Source of the DNA: Thermoguttaceae bacterium | Lineage (GTDB): Bacteria; Planctomycetota; Planctomycetia; Pirellulales; Thermoguttaceae | Length of the DNA: 37,444 bases | NCBI GenBank assembly: GCA_017447865.1 | Contig: JAFSMO010000050.1 | Coordinates: forward strand, 1 to 37,444 | Direction: 5' to 3' | Shown here: positions 14,608 to 22,209 of the stretch, in pieces | How positions within the stretch are numbered: position 1 is the first letter of the stretch | How the letters are laid out: every line of letters begins with the position of its first letter | Program-made: the position numbers and the translations under genes | Notes under the pieces: generated by a model | The model's input: only the letters and a program-made list of their open reading frames with translations | Told to the model about the DNA's origin: nothing | Databases searched by the model: none

Positions 14608-15513
14608 ATGAAAAACCTGATCCTGACGTTCGGCGCGGCCCTCTGCGCCCTGATGTTGACGGCGGCCCCGATGCCCACGCTCGCCCAGTCCGGCGACGAC
14701 GGAACGTACGCCACCGAGGCGGAACTGCCGCGGATCGACGCCCTGATCTTCGAGAGTGACGGGGCCACGATCTACGGCCAGATCCTCGTCCCGGCTCCGA
14801 AATTCGGCGCCGCCCGGCCGTGTGCCATTTTCTGCCACGGGTTTGCTGGTTTCACGCGCTGGGACGACGTCGCCCACGAACTTTGCCGGGCCGGGATCGT
14901 CGTGATCATTCCGCACCACCGCGGCGCGTGGGGGAGTGAAGGCGAGTACACCGTCACGGGCTGCATCCGCGATGCGGAGAATCTGGCCGCGTGGGCCATG
15001 AGCGCTGAAACGGCCGCGAAGTACGGGATCGACCCGACCGCCGTCTGGCTCGTCGGTCACTCGATGGGCGGCAATACAGCGGTCAACGCCGCCGCGCGTC
15101 TTCCGGGCCTGAAAGGGGTGGTCCTCATCGCCCCCTGCGACATTGGCTTCATGGCCGGGCGGATGGAGAAGGACGAGCTGAAAGATTTCCTCATCGGCGA
15201 GGGGATGCACGCCCTTCACCGCGCCTCGGACGACGCCATCGTGGAGGACATCACCGCGAACGCCGAAAACATGCGGTTTACCCGGGCGGCGGAATCGTTC
15301 CAAGGCAAGAAGATCTTTCTCGTGACGGGCGAGTACGACCAAACGGTCCCGACCGAGCCGCTGGACGCTTTCTGGGCCGCCCTGCCCGACGGCACGCAAG
15401 CCCGCAAGCGCGAGCAGTACCACTCCGGCCATTCGCTCATGGGCTCGCGCCTGACGTTTGCCGGAGCGCTGAAAGAGTTCATACTCACGGAGAATTCTTC
15501 AAAACCTGAATGA
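14608..15513 (+). CDS. Secreted alpha/beta-hydrolase
   Basis: 301 residues with a Sec signal (residues 1-27, ending TLAQS). CAIFCHGFAGF (72-82) is the oxyanion loop, LVGHSMGGNTAV (148-159) has the nucleophile Ser152, GEYDQTVP (241-248) the Asp244 and YHSGHSLMG (271-279) the His275. This is a dienelactone-hydrolase/acylaminoacyl-peptidase-like domain, probably periplasmic; the substrate is unknown. AAAAGGA is 8 nt before the ATG and the gene follows the patatin by 14 nt. Confidence 0.87.
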   Translation: MKNLILTFGAALCALMLTAAPMPTLAQSGDDGTYATEAELPRIDALIFESDGATIYGQILVPAPKFGAARPCAIFCHGFAGFTRWDDVAHELCRAGIVVIIPHHRGAWGSEGEYTVTGCIRDAENLAAWAMSAETAAKYGIDPTAVWLVGHSMGGNTAVNAAARLPGLKGVVLIAPCDIGFMAGRMEKDELKDFLIGEGMHALHRASDDAIVEDITANAENMRFTRAAESFQGKKIFLVTGEYDQTVPTEPLDAFWAALPDGTQARKREQYHSGHSLMGSRLTFAGALKEFILTENSSKPE

Positions 15514-15524
15514 AAGGATAAACG

Positions 15525-16256
15525 ATGAAAATCATCGACGACCATTCCCATATCGGCAATTTCGGCTCGTGGGCCAGATTCGACTTCGATCTCGCGCGGC
15601 TGAAAGATCAGATGGACCAGTTCAACATCGAAAAGACGTTTCTGACCGGCTCCCACTGCCACGATAACGACGCGGTGCTCGATGCGTTCCAGAAGGCGCC
15701 GGAGCGGATCGTCCCGGTCGCGTGGGTCAAGCCGGGCGAGCCGCAGGTCCTCGGCGACATACGCCGGTACGTGGAGCGCGAGGGGTTTCGGGCCGTGAAG
15801 CTGCACCCGCTTTTCGACGCCTACTGCGCAGACGACACGATCGTTGATCCGGTCCTTGACCTGGCCGAAGATCTGGGAATTCCGGTCTTCATCCACAGCG
15901 GGCACCCGCCGTATTCGCTCCCGTGGCAGATCGGCTGGCTGGCCGAGCGCCATCCGCGTGTCCCGATCATCATGCTGCACATGGGTCACGCCCACGGCGT
16001 TTACGTCGATGCGGCGCTGAAGGTGGCCCGGAGGTACTCCAACATTTACCTCGACACTTCCGGGACCTCGATGAGCGTCAAGATCCGCGAAGCGTACGAG
16101 ACGGTCGGTCCCAACCGCGTCCTTTTCGGGATCGACTCGCCCTTCCATGAACCAAGCGTGGAGATCGAAAAGACCCGCGCCACTTACCTTTCCGAAGACG
16201 CCCTCCGGCGCATCTACCACGACAACGCAGCCGAGCTTTTTAGCCTGGGGGATTAA
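15525..16256 (+). CDS. Amidohydrolase-family metal-dependent hydrolase (amidohydrolase_2/TIM-barrel type)
   Basis: 243 residues. DDHSHIG gives the H-x-H metal pair (His7, His9); FIHSGHPP, MLHMGHAHG and FGIDSPFHEP supply the later His ligands and the catalytic Asp. The pattern GFRAVKLHP lies where family members have the strand-4 motif. This suits the amidohydrolase_2 group (decarboxylases and lactonases such as ACMSD relatives). There is no signal peptide, so it is cytoplasmic. AAAGGA lies 8 nt before the ATG, and the gene starts 11 nt after the secreted hydrolase. Confidence 0.88.
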   Translation: MKIIDDHSHIGNFGSWARFDFDLARLKDQMDQFNIEKTFLTGSHCHDNDAVLDAFQKAPERIVPVAWVKPGEPQVLGDIRRYVEREGFRAVKLHPLFDAYCADDTIVDPVLDLAEDLGIPVFIHSGHPPYSLPWQIGWLAERHPRVPIIMLHMGHAHGVYVDAALKVARRYSNIYLDTSGTSMSVKIREAYETVGPNRVLFGIDSPFHEPSVEIEKTRATYLSEDALRRIYHDNAAELFSLGD

Positions 16257-16296
16257 TTTTTTGATTTAATCCTGAAACCACAAAGGAGAACAAACG

Positions 16297-18474
16297 ATGA
16301 ACCGATCCATCATCGCCGGGATCGTGCTGGCCGGACTGCTAGCCGTCAGTTTCGCAATGGCCGCGGAGGAGTGCGAGGACGGGTTTTGCCCGCTGCCGCT
16401 GACGGGGGAGGCGACGCTGAAAGTCCTCTCGCCCGTCCCCGATTCGGCTGTGGAGCCGATCACTCCCGCAAAACGCCTCAAGACGCTGGACGGCAAGACC
16501 ATCGCGCTGGTCGGCGGCAGTTTCATGGCAAACGTCACCCACCCGGAACTCAAACGGCTCATCCTCAAGGAGTTCCCGACCGCCAAAGTGTACGTCCTGA
16601 GCGAAATCGGCTCGGCCGGTCCCTGGCCGCGTCCCGGGGTCGTTCGGCGTGAGAAGGACGAATTCCAGCGTAAACTGAAGGAGCTCAAAATCGACGCGGT
16701 CGTCTCGGGAAACGGCGGGTGCGGCCTCTGCACGCCCAAAGAAACCGGCTCGTGTATCGCGGCTGAGGTCCTCGGCATTCCGTCCGTGATGATCGCCGCC
16801 CCCGGCTTCGTGAAGCAGGCCAAAAGCACGGCCCGCTCGGCCGGTCTGGAGCGTCTTTGCGTCGCGGAATACCCCGGTGCTTTCGCCAGCCACACACACG
16901 AAGAACTGATCCAAAACACGCGCAAGATCCTCTGGCCGCAGATCAAGGCCGGCCTGACGGGCAAAATGGCCGCGGACGACGGCAAAGTGGAAGCCGCCGG
17001 GGCGGACGACGCCCTGATCGCTGGCACCGCGACCGAGATCCAGCGCATTTTCCTAGATTCCGGCTGGACGGACGGTCTGCCGATCATCCCGCCCACCCAG
17101 GAGGCCGTGGCCGAATTTCTGAAGTTCACCGACCTGCCGGCCGACCAGTCGCTCGGCGCGATCCCGCAGGCGCAGCGTGAAGTGACGGTCCGTCACGTGG
17201 CCGTGAACGGCGTGATGGCCGGCTGCCCGCCCGAGTTCATGCCGCTTTTGCTGGCGTACGTCGAGGCGATGAAGGACGGCGATTTCCGGCGCCCTCTGAT
17301 TTCGACGCACGCCTGGACCCCCTACTGCTGGCTGAACGGCCCCGTCGCGCGGCAGCTCGGTTTTGACTGCGGCCAGGGGCAGATCAACGAGCCGAAAAAT
17401 GCCGTTCTGGGCCGGTTCCTTAACCTCGCCATGCTCAATCTGGGCGGTTATTACGTGAAGGAAAACCGCATGGGGACGTTCGGCTACCTGATGCCGTGGT
17501 GCCTGGTCGAAGACGAGGAGGCCGCGCTGGCGGTGGGCTGGAAACCGTGGCAAATGCAGAACGGCTGCACGATCGACGAGTCCACGCTGACGGCCGGCTC
17601 CTCGATCAACTGGGGGAATAATCTCGTCCCGGCCACGTCGGACGGCGAGCGCATCAAGGACATGATCGCGTGGGATGCCGTCGAGAAATCGCAGATGGCC
17701 CTGACGAGCGGAATGCCCTGCACGTACCGCGTTTTCCTGATCACCTCGGGGGTGGCGCGCGATCTGGCCCAGGTTTACCCCTCCAAGGACGAACTCTGCC
17801 GGGCGGTCGAGGAAACCTCCCGCATTCCGCTCGGGACCCGCACGTTCGCGAACTACTGGGGGAACCCGGGCAGCGCGTTCGACCCGCAGAATTACACCCT
17901 GCAGATGCACGAGCGGCGGATCGCCTCATCCGAGGGAGCGGCCGAAACGCTCACGCCCCCGTGGCTCGCCTGGACCGGTTTTGAATCGCTCGACACGGTC
18001 CCCGCGATGGAAGAAGGCAAGAGCGCGTTCCTCGTCACGGGCGACCCGGCACGGAACAAGGAGCTCTGCGTCCCCGGCGGCGGCTTCGTCATGGTGAAGA
18101 TCCAGCTCCCCAAGGCGTGGGACAAACTGATGGCCGAGCGCGGCTACGAGCCGCTCAAAAACTTCCGCCTCAAGACGAACCTCAAGCCCGACGCGCCGCG
18201 TCCGAAGCCCCGAACACGCCCGCAGACGAACGGCCCTTCCAGGGGCGACTACCCGCAGCGCCCGCAGACCGGCGGACCGTCAAGGGGCAATTACCCCCAG
18301 CGCCCGCAGACAGGCGGTCCCTCCAGAGGCAATTACCCGCAGCGCCCGCAGACCGGCGGACCGTCGAGAGGCAATTACCAGCAGCGCCCGCAGACCGGCG
18401 GACCGTCCAGGGGCAATTACCCCCAGCGCCCGAACCCGAACCGCGGGACGTACGAAAGGAACACTGACGAATGA
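16297..18474 (+). CDS. Secreted UGSC-like redox protein with C-terminal 14-residue repeats
   Basis: 725 residues with a signal peptide (1-22, AMAAE). The first domain (~60-215) resembles the UGSC (seleno)protein domain: VVSGNGGCGLCTPKETGSC then IAAEVLGIPSVMIAAPGF. Cys142-G-L-Cys145 stands where relatives have U/C-G-S-C, so this is a Cys form with Leu in place of Ser. The second domain (~245-600) starts GWTDGLPIIPPT (256-267) and has HVAVNGVMAGCPPEFMP (300-316), the pattern of the partner domain in the same families. The tail is five copies of RPQTGGPSRGNYPQ-like units (18217-18426). AAAGGAG precedes the ATG. The stop overlaps the next start (ATGA). Substrate and role are unknown; thiol redox or organomercurial/selenium-type chemistry is only a guess. 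Confidence 0.78.
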   Translation: MNRSIIAGIVLAGLLAVSFAMAAEECEDGFCPLPLTGEATLKVLSPVPDSAVEPITPAKRLKTLDGKTIALVGGSFMANVTHPELKRLILKEFPTAKVYVLSEIGSAGPWPRPGVVRREKDEFQRKLKELKIDAVVSGNGGCGLCTPKETGSCIAAEVLGIPSVMIAAPGFVKQAKSTARSAGLERLCVAEYPGAFASHTHEELIQNTRKILWPQIKAGLTGKMAADDGKVEAAGADDALIAGTATEIQRIFLDSGWTDGLPIIPPTQEAVAEFLKFTDLPADQSLGAIPQAQREVTVRHVAVNGVMAGCPPEFMPLLLAYVEAMKDGDFRRPLISTHAWTPYCWLNGPVARQLGFDCGQGQINEPKNAVLGRFLNLAMLNLGGYYVKENRMGTFGYLMPWCLVEDEEAALAVGWKPWQMQNGCTIDESTLTAGSSINWGNNLVPATSDGERIKDMIAWDAVEKSQMALTSGMPCTYRVFLITSGVARDLAQVYPSKDELCRAVEETSRIPLGTRTFANYWGNPGSAFDPQNYTLQMHERRIASSEGAAETLTPPWLAWTGFESLDTVPAMEEGKSAFLVTGDPARNKELCVPGGGFVMVKIQLPKAWDKLMAERGYEPLKNFRLKTNLKPDAPRPKPRTRPQTNGPSRGDYPQRPQTGGPSRGNYPQRPQTGGPSRGNYPQRPQTGGPSRGNYQQRPQTGGPSRGNYPQRPNPNRGTYERNTDE
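18217..18426 (+). repeat. Five tandem 42-bp coding repeats (14 residues each)
   Basis: Units read RPQTNGPSRGDYPQ then RPQTGGPSRGNYPQ with single changes (one has YQQ). Synonymous differences between units (for example TCAAGG, TCCAGA, TCGAGA for Ser-Arg) show the amino-acid pattern is kept while the DNA drifts, which points to selection on the repeat peptide. Confidence 0.9.
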
Positions 18475-19382
18475 GCTTTCCCGGAATGGTGCGTTACCTG
18501 CTTTTCGGCGCGGGCTACTGGGTCCGACGGACGATTTTCGGCCTCCGGGCGCCGTTCATTGCCGGGCTGGTGCTGAATCAGTCGTGCAATCTCGCCTGCG
18601 ACGGCTGCCGCGTCCGGCAGGCTGGGCGTGACGCCGACGCCAGTCGTGCCGAGGTGGAAAAAGCCCTCGCCGACTTCCGGCGCTCCGGCGTGCGGAATCT
18701 CGCGATCACCGGCGGGGAACCGTTTTTCTGGGAGTCCGACGGCTGGCGCGTGCGCGACGTGATCCGCGAGGCGCGGCGGCTCGGGTTTCTGGCCGTCACA
18801 GTTTACACGAACGGAACGCTTCCCTTCGACGATTGCGGCGCGGACGCCGTCTTCGTGAGCCCGCACGGCATGGAGGGGATCAGCGGGAACGGCGAGGCGT
18901 GGCAGAAGTGCCGCGAAAACCTCGATTCGACCGCTCATCCCAACGTCATTTTGAACTTCACGATCAATTCGCGCAACTCCTCGACGATCCGGGAAGTCTG
19001 CGAATTCGTCCGCGGCCACGAGCGCATCCGGGGCGTTTTTTTCTACTTCCACACACCGTACTACGGCCGCGACGAACTCTTCCAGCCAATGGAGGAAAAG
19101 CGGCAAATTGTGCGGGAGATCCTCGCCCTGAAACGTGAGGGTTTCCCGATTTTCAATTCCACCGCGGCCCTGAAGTCGTTCGACCGGGACGACTGGAAAC
19201 GCCCCTCCGACCTGTGCGTCGTGTGGGAGCGCGGGCGGGTTTTCCGCTGCTGCCGCTCGAACAGCAACGAGGACAGCTGCAGGAATTGCGGTTACCTGGG
19301 CTACCTGGAGCTCGAACAGATTTTGGCCCTCAAACCCTCCGCGATCTTCGAAGGAACGCGGTACGTGGGGAGGCACTCATGA
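18471..19382 (+). CDS. Radical SAM protein with extra C-terminal Cys cluster
   Basis: 303 residues. Cys39-x3-Cys43-x2-Cys46 (CNLACDGC) holds the SAM-binding 4Fe-4S cluster, ITGGEPFFW (79-87) is the GGE SAM motif, and VYTNGT matches the next strand. The C-terminus has Cys249, Cys260, Cys261, Cys270 and Cys273 in a short stretch, spaced like a partial SPASM/auxiliary-cluster site. The N-terminal ~30 residues are basic and hydrophobic, suggesting membrane contact. The start overlaps the UGSC-like gene by 4 nt and the stop overlaps the next gene by 4 nt. The arrangement suggests it modifies a partner in the operon; its substrate is not readable. Confidence 0.85.
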   Translation: MSFPGMVRYLLFGAGYWVRRTIFGLRAPFIAGLVLNQSCNLACDGCRVRQAGRDADASRAEVEKALADFRRSGVRNLAITGGEPFFWESDGWRVRDVIREARRLGFLAVTVYTNGTLPFDDCGADAVFVSPHGMEGISGNGEAWQKCRENLDSTAHPNVILNFTINSRNSSTIREVCEFVRGHERIRGVFFYFHTPYYGRDELFQPMEEKRQIVREILALKREGFPIFNSTAALKSFDRDDWKRPSDLCVVWERGRVFRCCRSNSNEDSCRNCGYLGYLELEQILALKPSAIFEGTRYVGRHS

Positions 19383-20623
19383 AACTGAAAAAAACGGTCC
19401 TTGGCGCGGCCCGGCGCATTCTGTCGGGCGAGAAGGGTGAAGCGTTCACGATGCGGCCGTCGCAGCGGACGGAATTCCCGGCCTCCAGCGGCACGCAGGA
19501 CTTTTACGCCCACATTCCGTACTGCCGGAACCACTGCGCGTACTGCCCGTACAACACGAAGCCGCTCGATCTGGAGGAAGTCCCGGACTTCTACGAGACG
19601 CTGCTTGCCGAGGCGCGTCTTGCGGCGGCGAACGGGGCCTCGGTGGACGGCCGGTCGTTTTACATCGGCGGAGGGACACCGACCTGCACGGGCGACGGCC
19701 TGACGCGCTTCCTCCGGGAGTTCACCCAGATCTGCGGCCAGCCGGCGACCATCGCGCTGGAGACCTCGGCCGAGGAACTGACCGCGCCGCTGCTCGAGAA
19801 TCTGCTTCGGGCGGGCGTCACGCAGCTGAGCGTCGGGGTCCAGAGTTTCGCCCCTCACGTTCTCAAGTCTCTCGGACGAGCCGGCCATCCGGAGACCTAC
19901 GGCGAGAAACTCGAGATGGCCGCCCGGGCCGGGTTCGAAAATCTGAACGTCGATCTGATGTACGATGCCGACTCCGAATCGATCGGCGACCTGGCGAGCG
20001 ACATCAGTCAGGCGATCCAGACCGGGGCGGACCAGCTCACGATTTACCCGCTCTTCCGCTTCTTCCGGCAGGAGGGCGTCGCCATGCCGCGCCTGCGGAA
20101 CCGGCGGAAATTCTTCGCGTTCGTGTGGAAACGGATGGAGCTGGACGGCTTCTCGCCCGTTTCGGTCTGGAGCTTTCGCAAGGGCGGGCGCGGAGAGGCG
20201 TTTTCCTCCGTCCAGCGCCGCACGTTCGTCGGCCTCGGCCCGGGCGCGGGGACATGCCGGGAGGACTTTTTCGCGTTCAATACTTTCGACACTTCGGCGT
20301 GGATGAGCCGCATCCGGGACGGCAAATGCGCGTACTCGCTCGAAATGCCGCTTTCGCCCAACCTTTCCGCCCTTTACGGCCTTTACTGGGACCTTTACGC
20401 GGGCCATCTGCCGAAAAAACTCGATCCGGACCTCAAGCGTCGGCGCCTCCTCGCCCTGCTCGCCTCCACCGCCCGCCTTTTGGGTTTCTGCCGCGGCGAG
20501 ACGCTGACCGAGCGTGGCATGTACTGGATCCACCTCCTTCAGAACCAGTACATGCTCGACTACATCGACCGCGTTTGGACTGTTTCACGTGAAACACCCT
20601 ACCCCGAGGCGGTGAGGCTTTGA
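19379..20623 (+). CDS. HemW/HemN-like radical SAM protein (coproporphyrinogen III oxidase family)
   Basis: 414 residues. HIPYCRNHCAYC (45-56) gives the Cys49-x3-Cys53-x2-Cys56 cluster, FYIGGGTPT the SAM-binding GGGTP, and ETSAEELT, VTQLSVGVQSF and NVDLMYD are all HemN/HemW-family landmarks. HemW relatives are heme chaperones, HemN relatives decarboxylate coproporphyrinogen, and many others are methyl- or heme-handling enzymes; which applies is unclear. The preceding 55 codons of open frame overlap the other radical-SAM gene and are rejected in favour of the ATG at 19379, which forms an ATGA overlap. The parS palindrome at 20581 lies in its last codons (VSRET). Confidence 0.85.
   Translation: MKLKKTVLGAARRILSGEKGEAFTMRPSQRTEFPASSGTQDFYAHIPYCRNHCAYCPYNTKPLDLEEVPDFYETLLAEARLAAANGASVDGRSFYIGGGTPTCTGDGLTRFLREFTQICGQPATIALETSAEELTAPLLENLLRAGVTQLSVGVQSFAPHVLKSLGRAGHPETYGEKLEMAARAGFENLNVDLMYDADSESIGDLASDISQAIQTGADQLTIYPLFRFFRQEGVAMPRLRNRRKFFAFVWKRMELDGFSPVSVWSFRKGGRGEAFSSVQRRTFVGLGPGAGTCREDFFAFNTFDTSAWMSRIRDGKCAYSLEMPLSPNLSALYGLYWDLYAGHLPKKLDPDLKRRRLLALLASTARLLGFCRGETLTERGMYWIHLLQNQYMLDYIDRVWTVSRETPYPEAVRL
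20581..20596. other. parS: parS centromere-like site (ParB-binding)
   Basis: TGTTTCACGTGAAACA is a perfect 16-bp palindrome identical to the widely conserved chromosomal parS consensus. It lies in the 3' end of the HemW-like gene as codons for W-T-V-S-R-E-T. An exact match by chance in 37 kb is very unlikely. ParB binds parS sites, usually clustered near the replication origin, to load condensin and segregate chromosomes. parA/parB are not in the window. Confidence 0.8.
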
Positions 20624-20627
20624 TCAG

Positions 20628-20678
20628 GATTTTAGTTTTTAGTTTTCAGTTTTCAGTGCTTCAGTTTTCAGTTTTCAG
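20628..20678. repeat. Heptamer repeat (TTTTCAG type) abutting the GH99-like start
   Basis: TTTTTAG/TTTTCAG steps with an inserted CAGTGCTTCAG run directly into the ATG at 20679, leaving no purine-rich ribosome site. The same CAGTGCTTCAG piece occurs at about 25,944 and 26,071. Confidence 0.8.
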
Positions 20679-22205
20679 ATGAAGAAACGATCAAGAGTCA
20701 AATGGTGGGTGCTCGCGCTGCTCTGTGCGGCGGCGGGGCTCTTTGTAAACGTGGTACAGGCGAACGAGCCGCAGGTGGGGATTTTCTACTTCCTCTGGCT
20801 CGGCGAGCACGGACGCACGGGGCCGTATAACATTTCGAAAATCGTGGAGGCCGACCCCGACGCAGGGCATAAACCCGACAGTCCGGTCTGGGGTGGCGTG
20901 GGGATTTACCACCACTGGGGCGAGCCTCTTTACGGCTACTACTACTCCGACGACGAATGGGTCGTCCGCCGCCACATCAAGCTCCTCATGCAGTGCGGCA
21001 TCGACTTCCTTTTCTTCGACACGACCAACTCGTTCATCTACGAGAAAAACGCCAAACTCGTCATGAGCGTCCTGAAGGAATACCACGACGCGGGCTGGAA
21101 GGTCCCGAAGGTGACGTTTTACACCAACATGCACTCCGGGAAGCGTGCCGGCGAGATCTACGAAGCGATCTACAAACCCGGCTTTGCGAAAGAGGTCTGG
21201 TACGAACTGGACGGCAAACCGGTCATCATCGCCAAGAAGGAACAGTGCTCCGAGGAAGTCAAAAACTTCTTCACGATCGTGAAGCCGCAGTTCCCGCGCG
21301 AGCCGGTCAAAAAAGGGGGCTGGCCGTGGATGGACTTCCAGCGTCCCCAGAGGGTTTACGAAGGCGAGGAGGTCGCGCGGACGGTGATGAACGTTTCGGT
21401 CGCGCAGCACCCGTCGATCTCGTTCGGCGACAGCGTTTTGTACGGCGAAACGAGTAACCGCGGCCGGGCGTTCCACAATGGCGCGAACGATCCCGACCCC
21501 GACGCGTGGAAGATGGGGTACAATTTTCAGGAGCAGTGGGACCGGGCGCTCGAGGCCAACCCCGACATCGTCCTGGTGACGGGCTGGAACGAGTGGATCG
21601 CCGGCCGCTGGAAGGGGACGCCCGAACGTCCGATCCGGTTCGTCGATTGCGCGAATTACGAATATTCTCGCGACATTGAGATGATGCGCGGCGGGTACGG
21701 CGATAATTACCTCCTTCTGCTGCGCGAAAACGTCCGAAAGTTCAAGGGGATCCGGGACGATGAAACCCCGAATCCGCCGAATCAGCCGAAACGTTACCGC
21801 TGCTTCGCCGACTCGGCCATGCCGCGTGACCATTCCGGCTACACGAACCACACGCAGCGCAACGCGCCGAAATGGATCGACGTGCGGCACGACGACTGGA
21901 GCGTCACGTTCAAGGTGAAGACGCAAAAACCGATCGTCGGCAAAGAGGGCGAAGGCGATTTCATGCGGATCCTGGTCAATGGCCGGGCGGTCAACCAACT
22001 CGGCAAGACGACGATCGACGGCGACGTGATGACGCTCTCGGTCCCCCGCATAGCTCTGGGCCTTCCTGACGGCGAGTTCCGTTTCGACTTCAAATTCGTG
22101 GACTCCACCGACCCGTGCCGCGACCCGCTCGACTGGTACGACCACGGCGTCGTGGAACCGCTCGGCCGCATCCCGTTCATTTACCGTGGAAAAGGAGAAG
22201 AGTAA
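20679..22205 (+). CDS. Secreted GH99/GH71-like glycoside hydrolase, copy 1
   Basis: 508 residues with a Sec signal (1-28, QANE). The TIM-barrel part opens VGIFYFLWLGEHG and contains DFLFFDTTN, PVIIAKKEQ and VLVTGWNEWIAGRW (298-311), where the WNEW Glu305 resembles the catalytic acid motif of GH99/GH71-type enzymes. The last ~125 residues (DDWSVTFKVKTQKP to WYDHGVVEPLGR) look like a beta-sandwich accessory domain. Related enzymes act on alpha-mannans or alpha-glucans, but the exact glycan is unknown. No Shine-Dalgarno is visible because a heptamer repeat ends at the ATG. A paralogue (most positions identical) lies at 27,029. The Tat phosphoesterase follows 4 nt after the stop. Confidence 0.75.
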   Translation: MKKRSRVKWWVLALLCAAAGLFVNVVQANEPQVGIFYFLWLGEHGRTGPYNISKIVEADPDAGHKPDSPVWGGVGIYHHWGEPLYGYYYSDDEWVVRRHIKLLMQCGIDFLFFDTTNSFIYEKNAKLVMSVLKEYHDAGWKVPKVTFYTNMHSGKRAGEIYEAIYKPGFAKEVWYELDGKPVIIAKKEQCSEEVKNFFTIVKPQFPREPVKKGGWPWMDFQRPQRVYEGEEVARTVMNVSVAQHPSISFGDSVLYGETSNRGRAFHNGANDPDPDAWKMGYNFQEQWDRALEANPDIVLVTGWNEWIAGRWKGTPERPIRFVDCANYEYSRDIEMMRGGYGDNYLLLLRENVRKFKGIRDDETPNPPNQPKRYRCFADSAMPRDHSGYTNHTQRNAPKWIDVRHDDWSVTFKVKTQKPIVGKEGEGDFMRILVNGRAVNQLGKTTIDGDVMTLSVPRIALGLPDGEFRFDFKFVDSTDPCRDPLDWYDHGVVEPLGRIPFIYRGKGEE

Positions 22206-22209
22206 AGCA

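Noticed and set aside
16720..16740. Selenocysteine (TGA) in the UGSC-like motif
   Set aside because: The codons at the motif are TGC (Cys142) and TGC (Cys145), so this is a Cys version and no SECIS is needed.
18217..18426. CRISPR-like array of 42-bp repeats
   Set aside because: Units are contiguous with no spacers and stay in frame as protein repeats.
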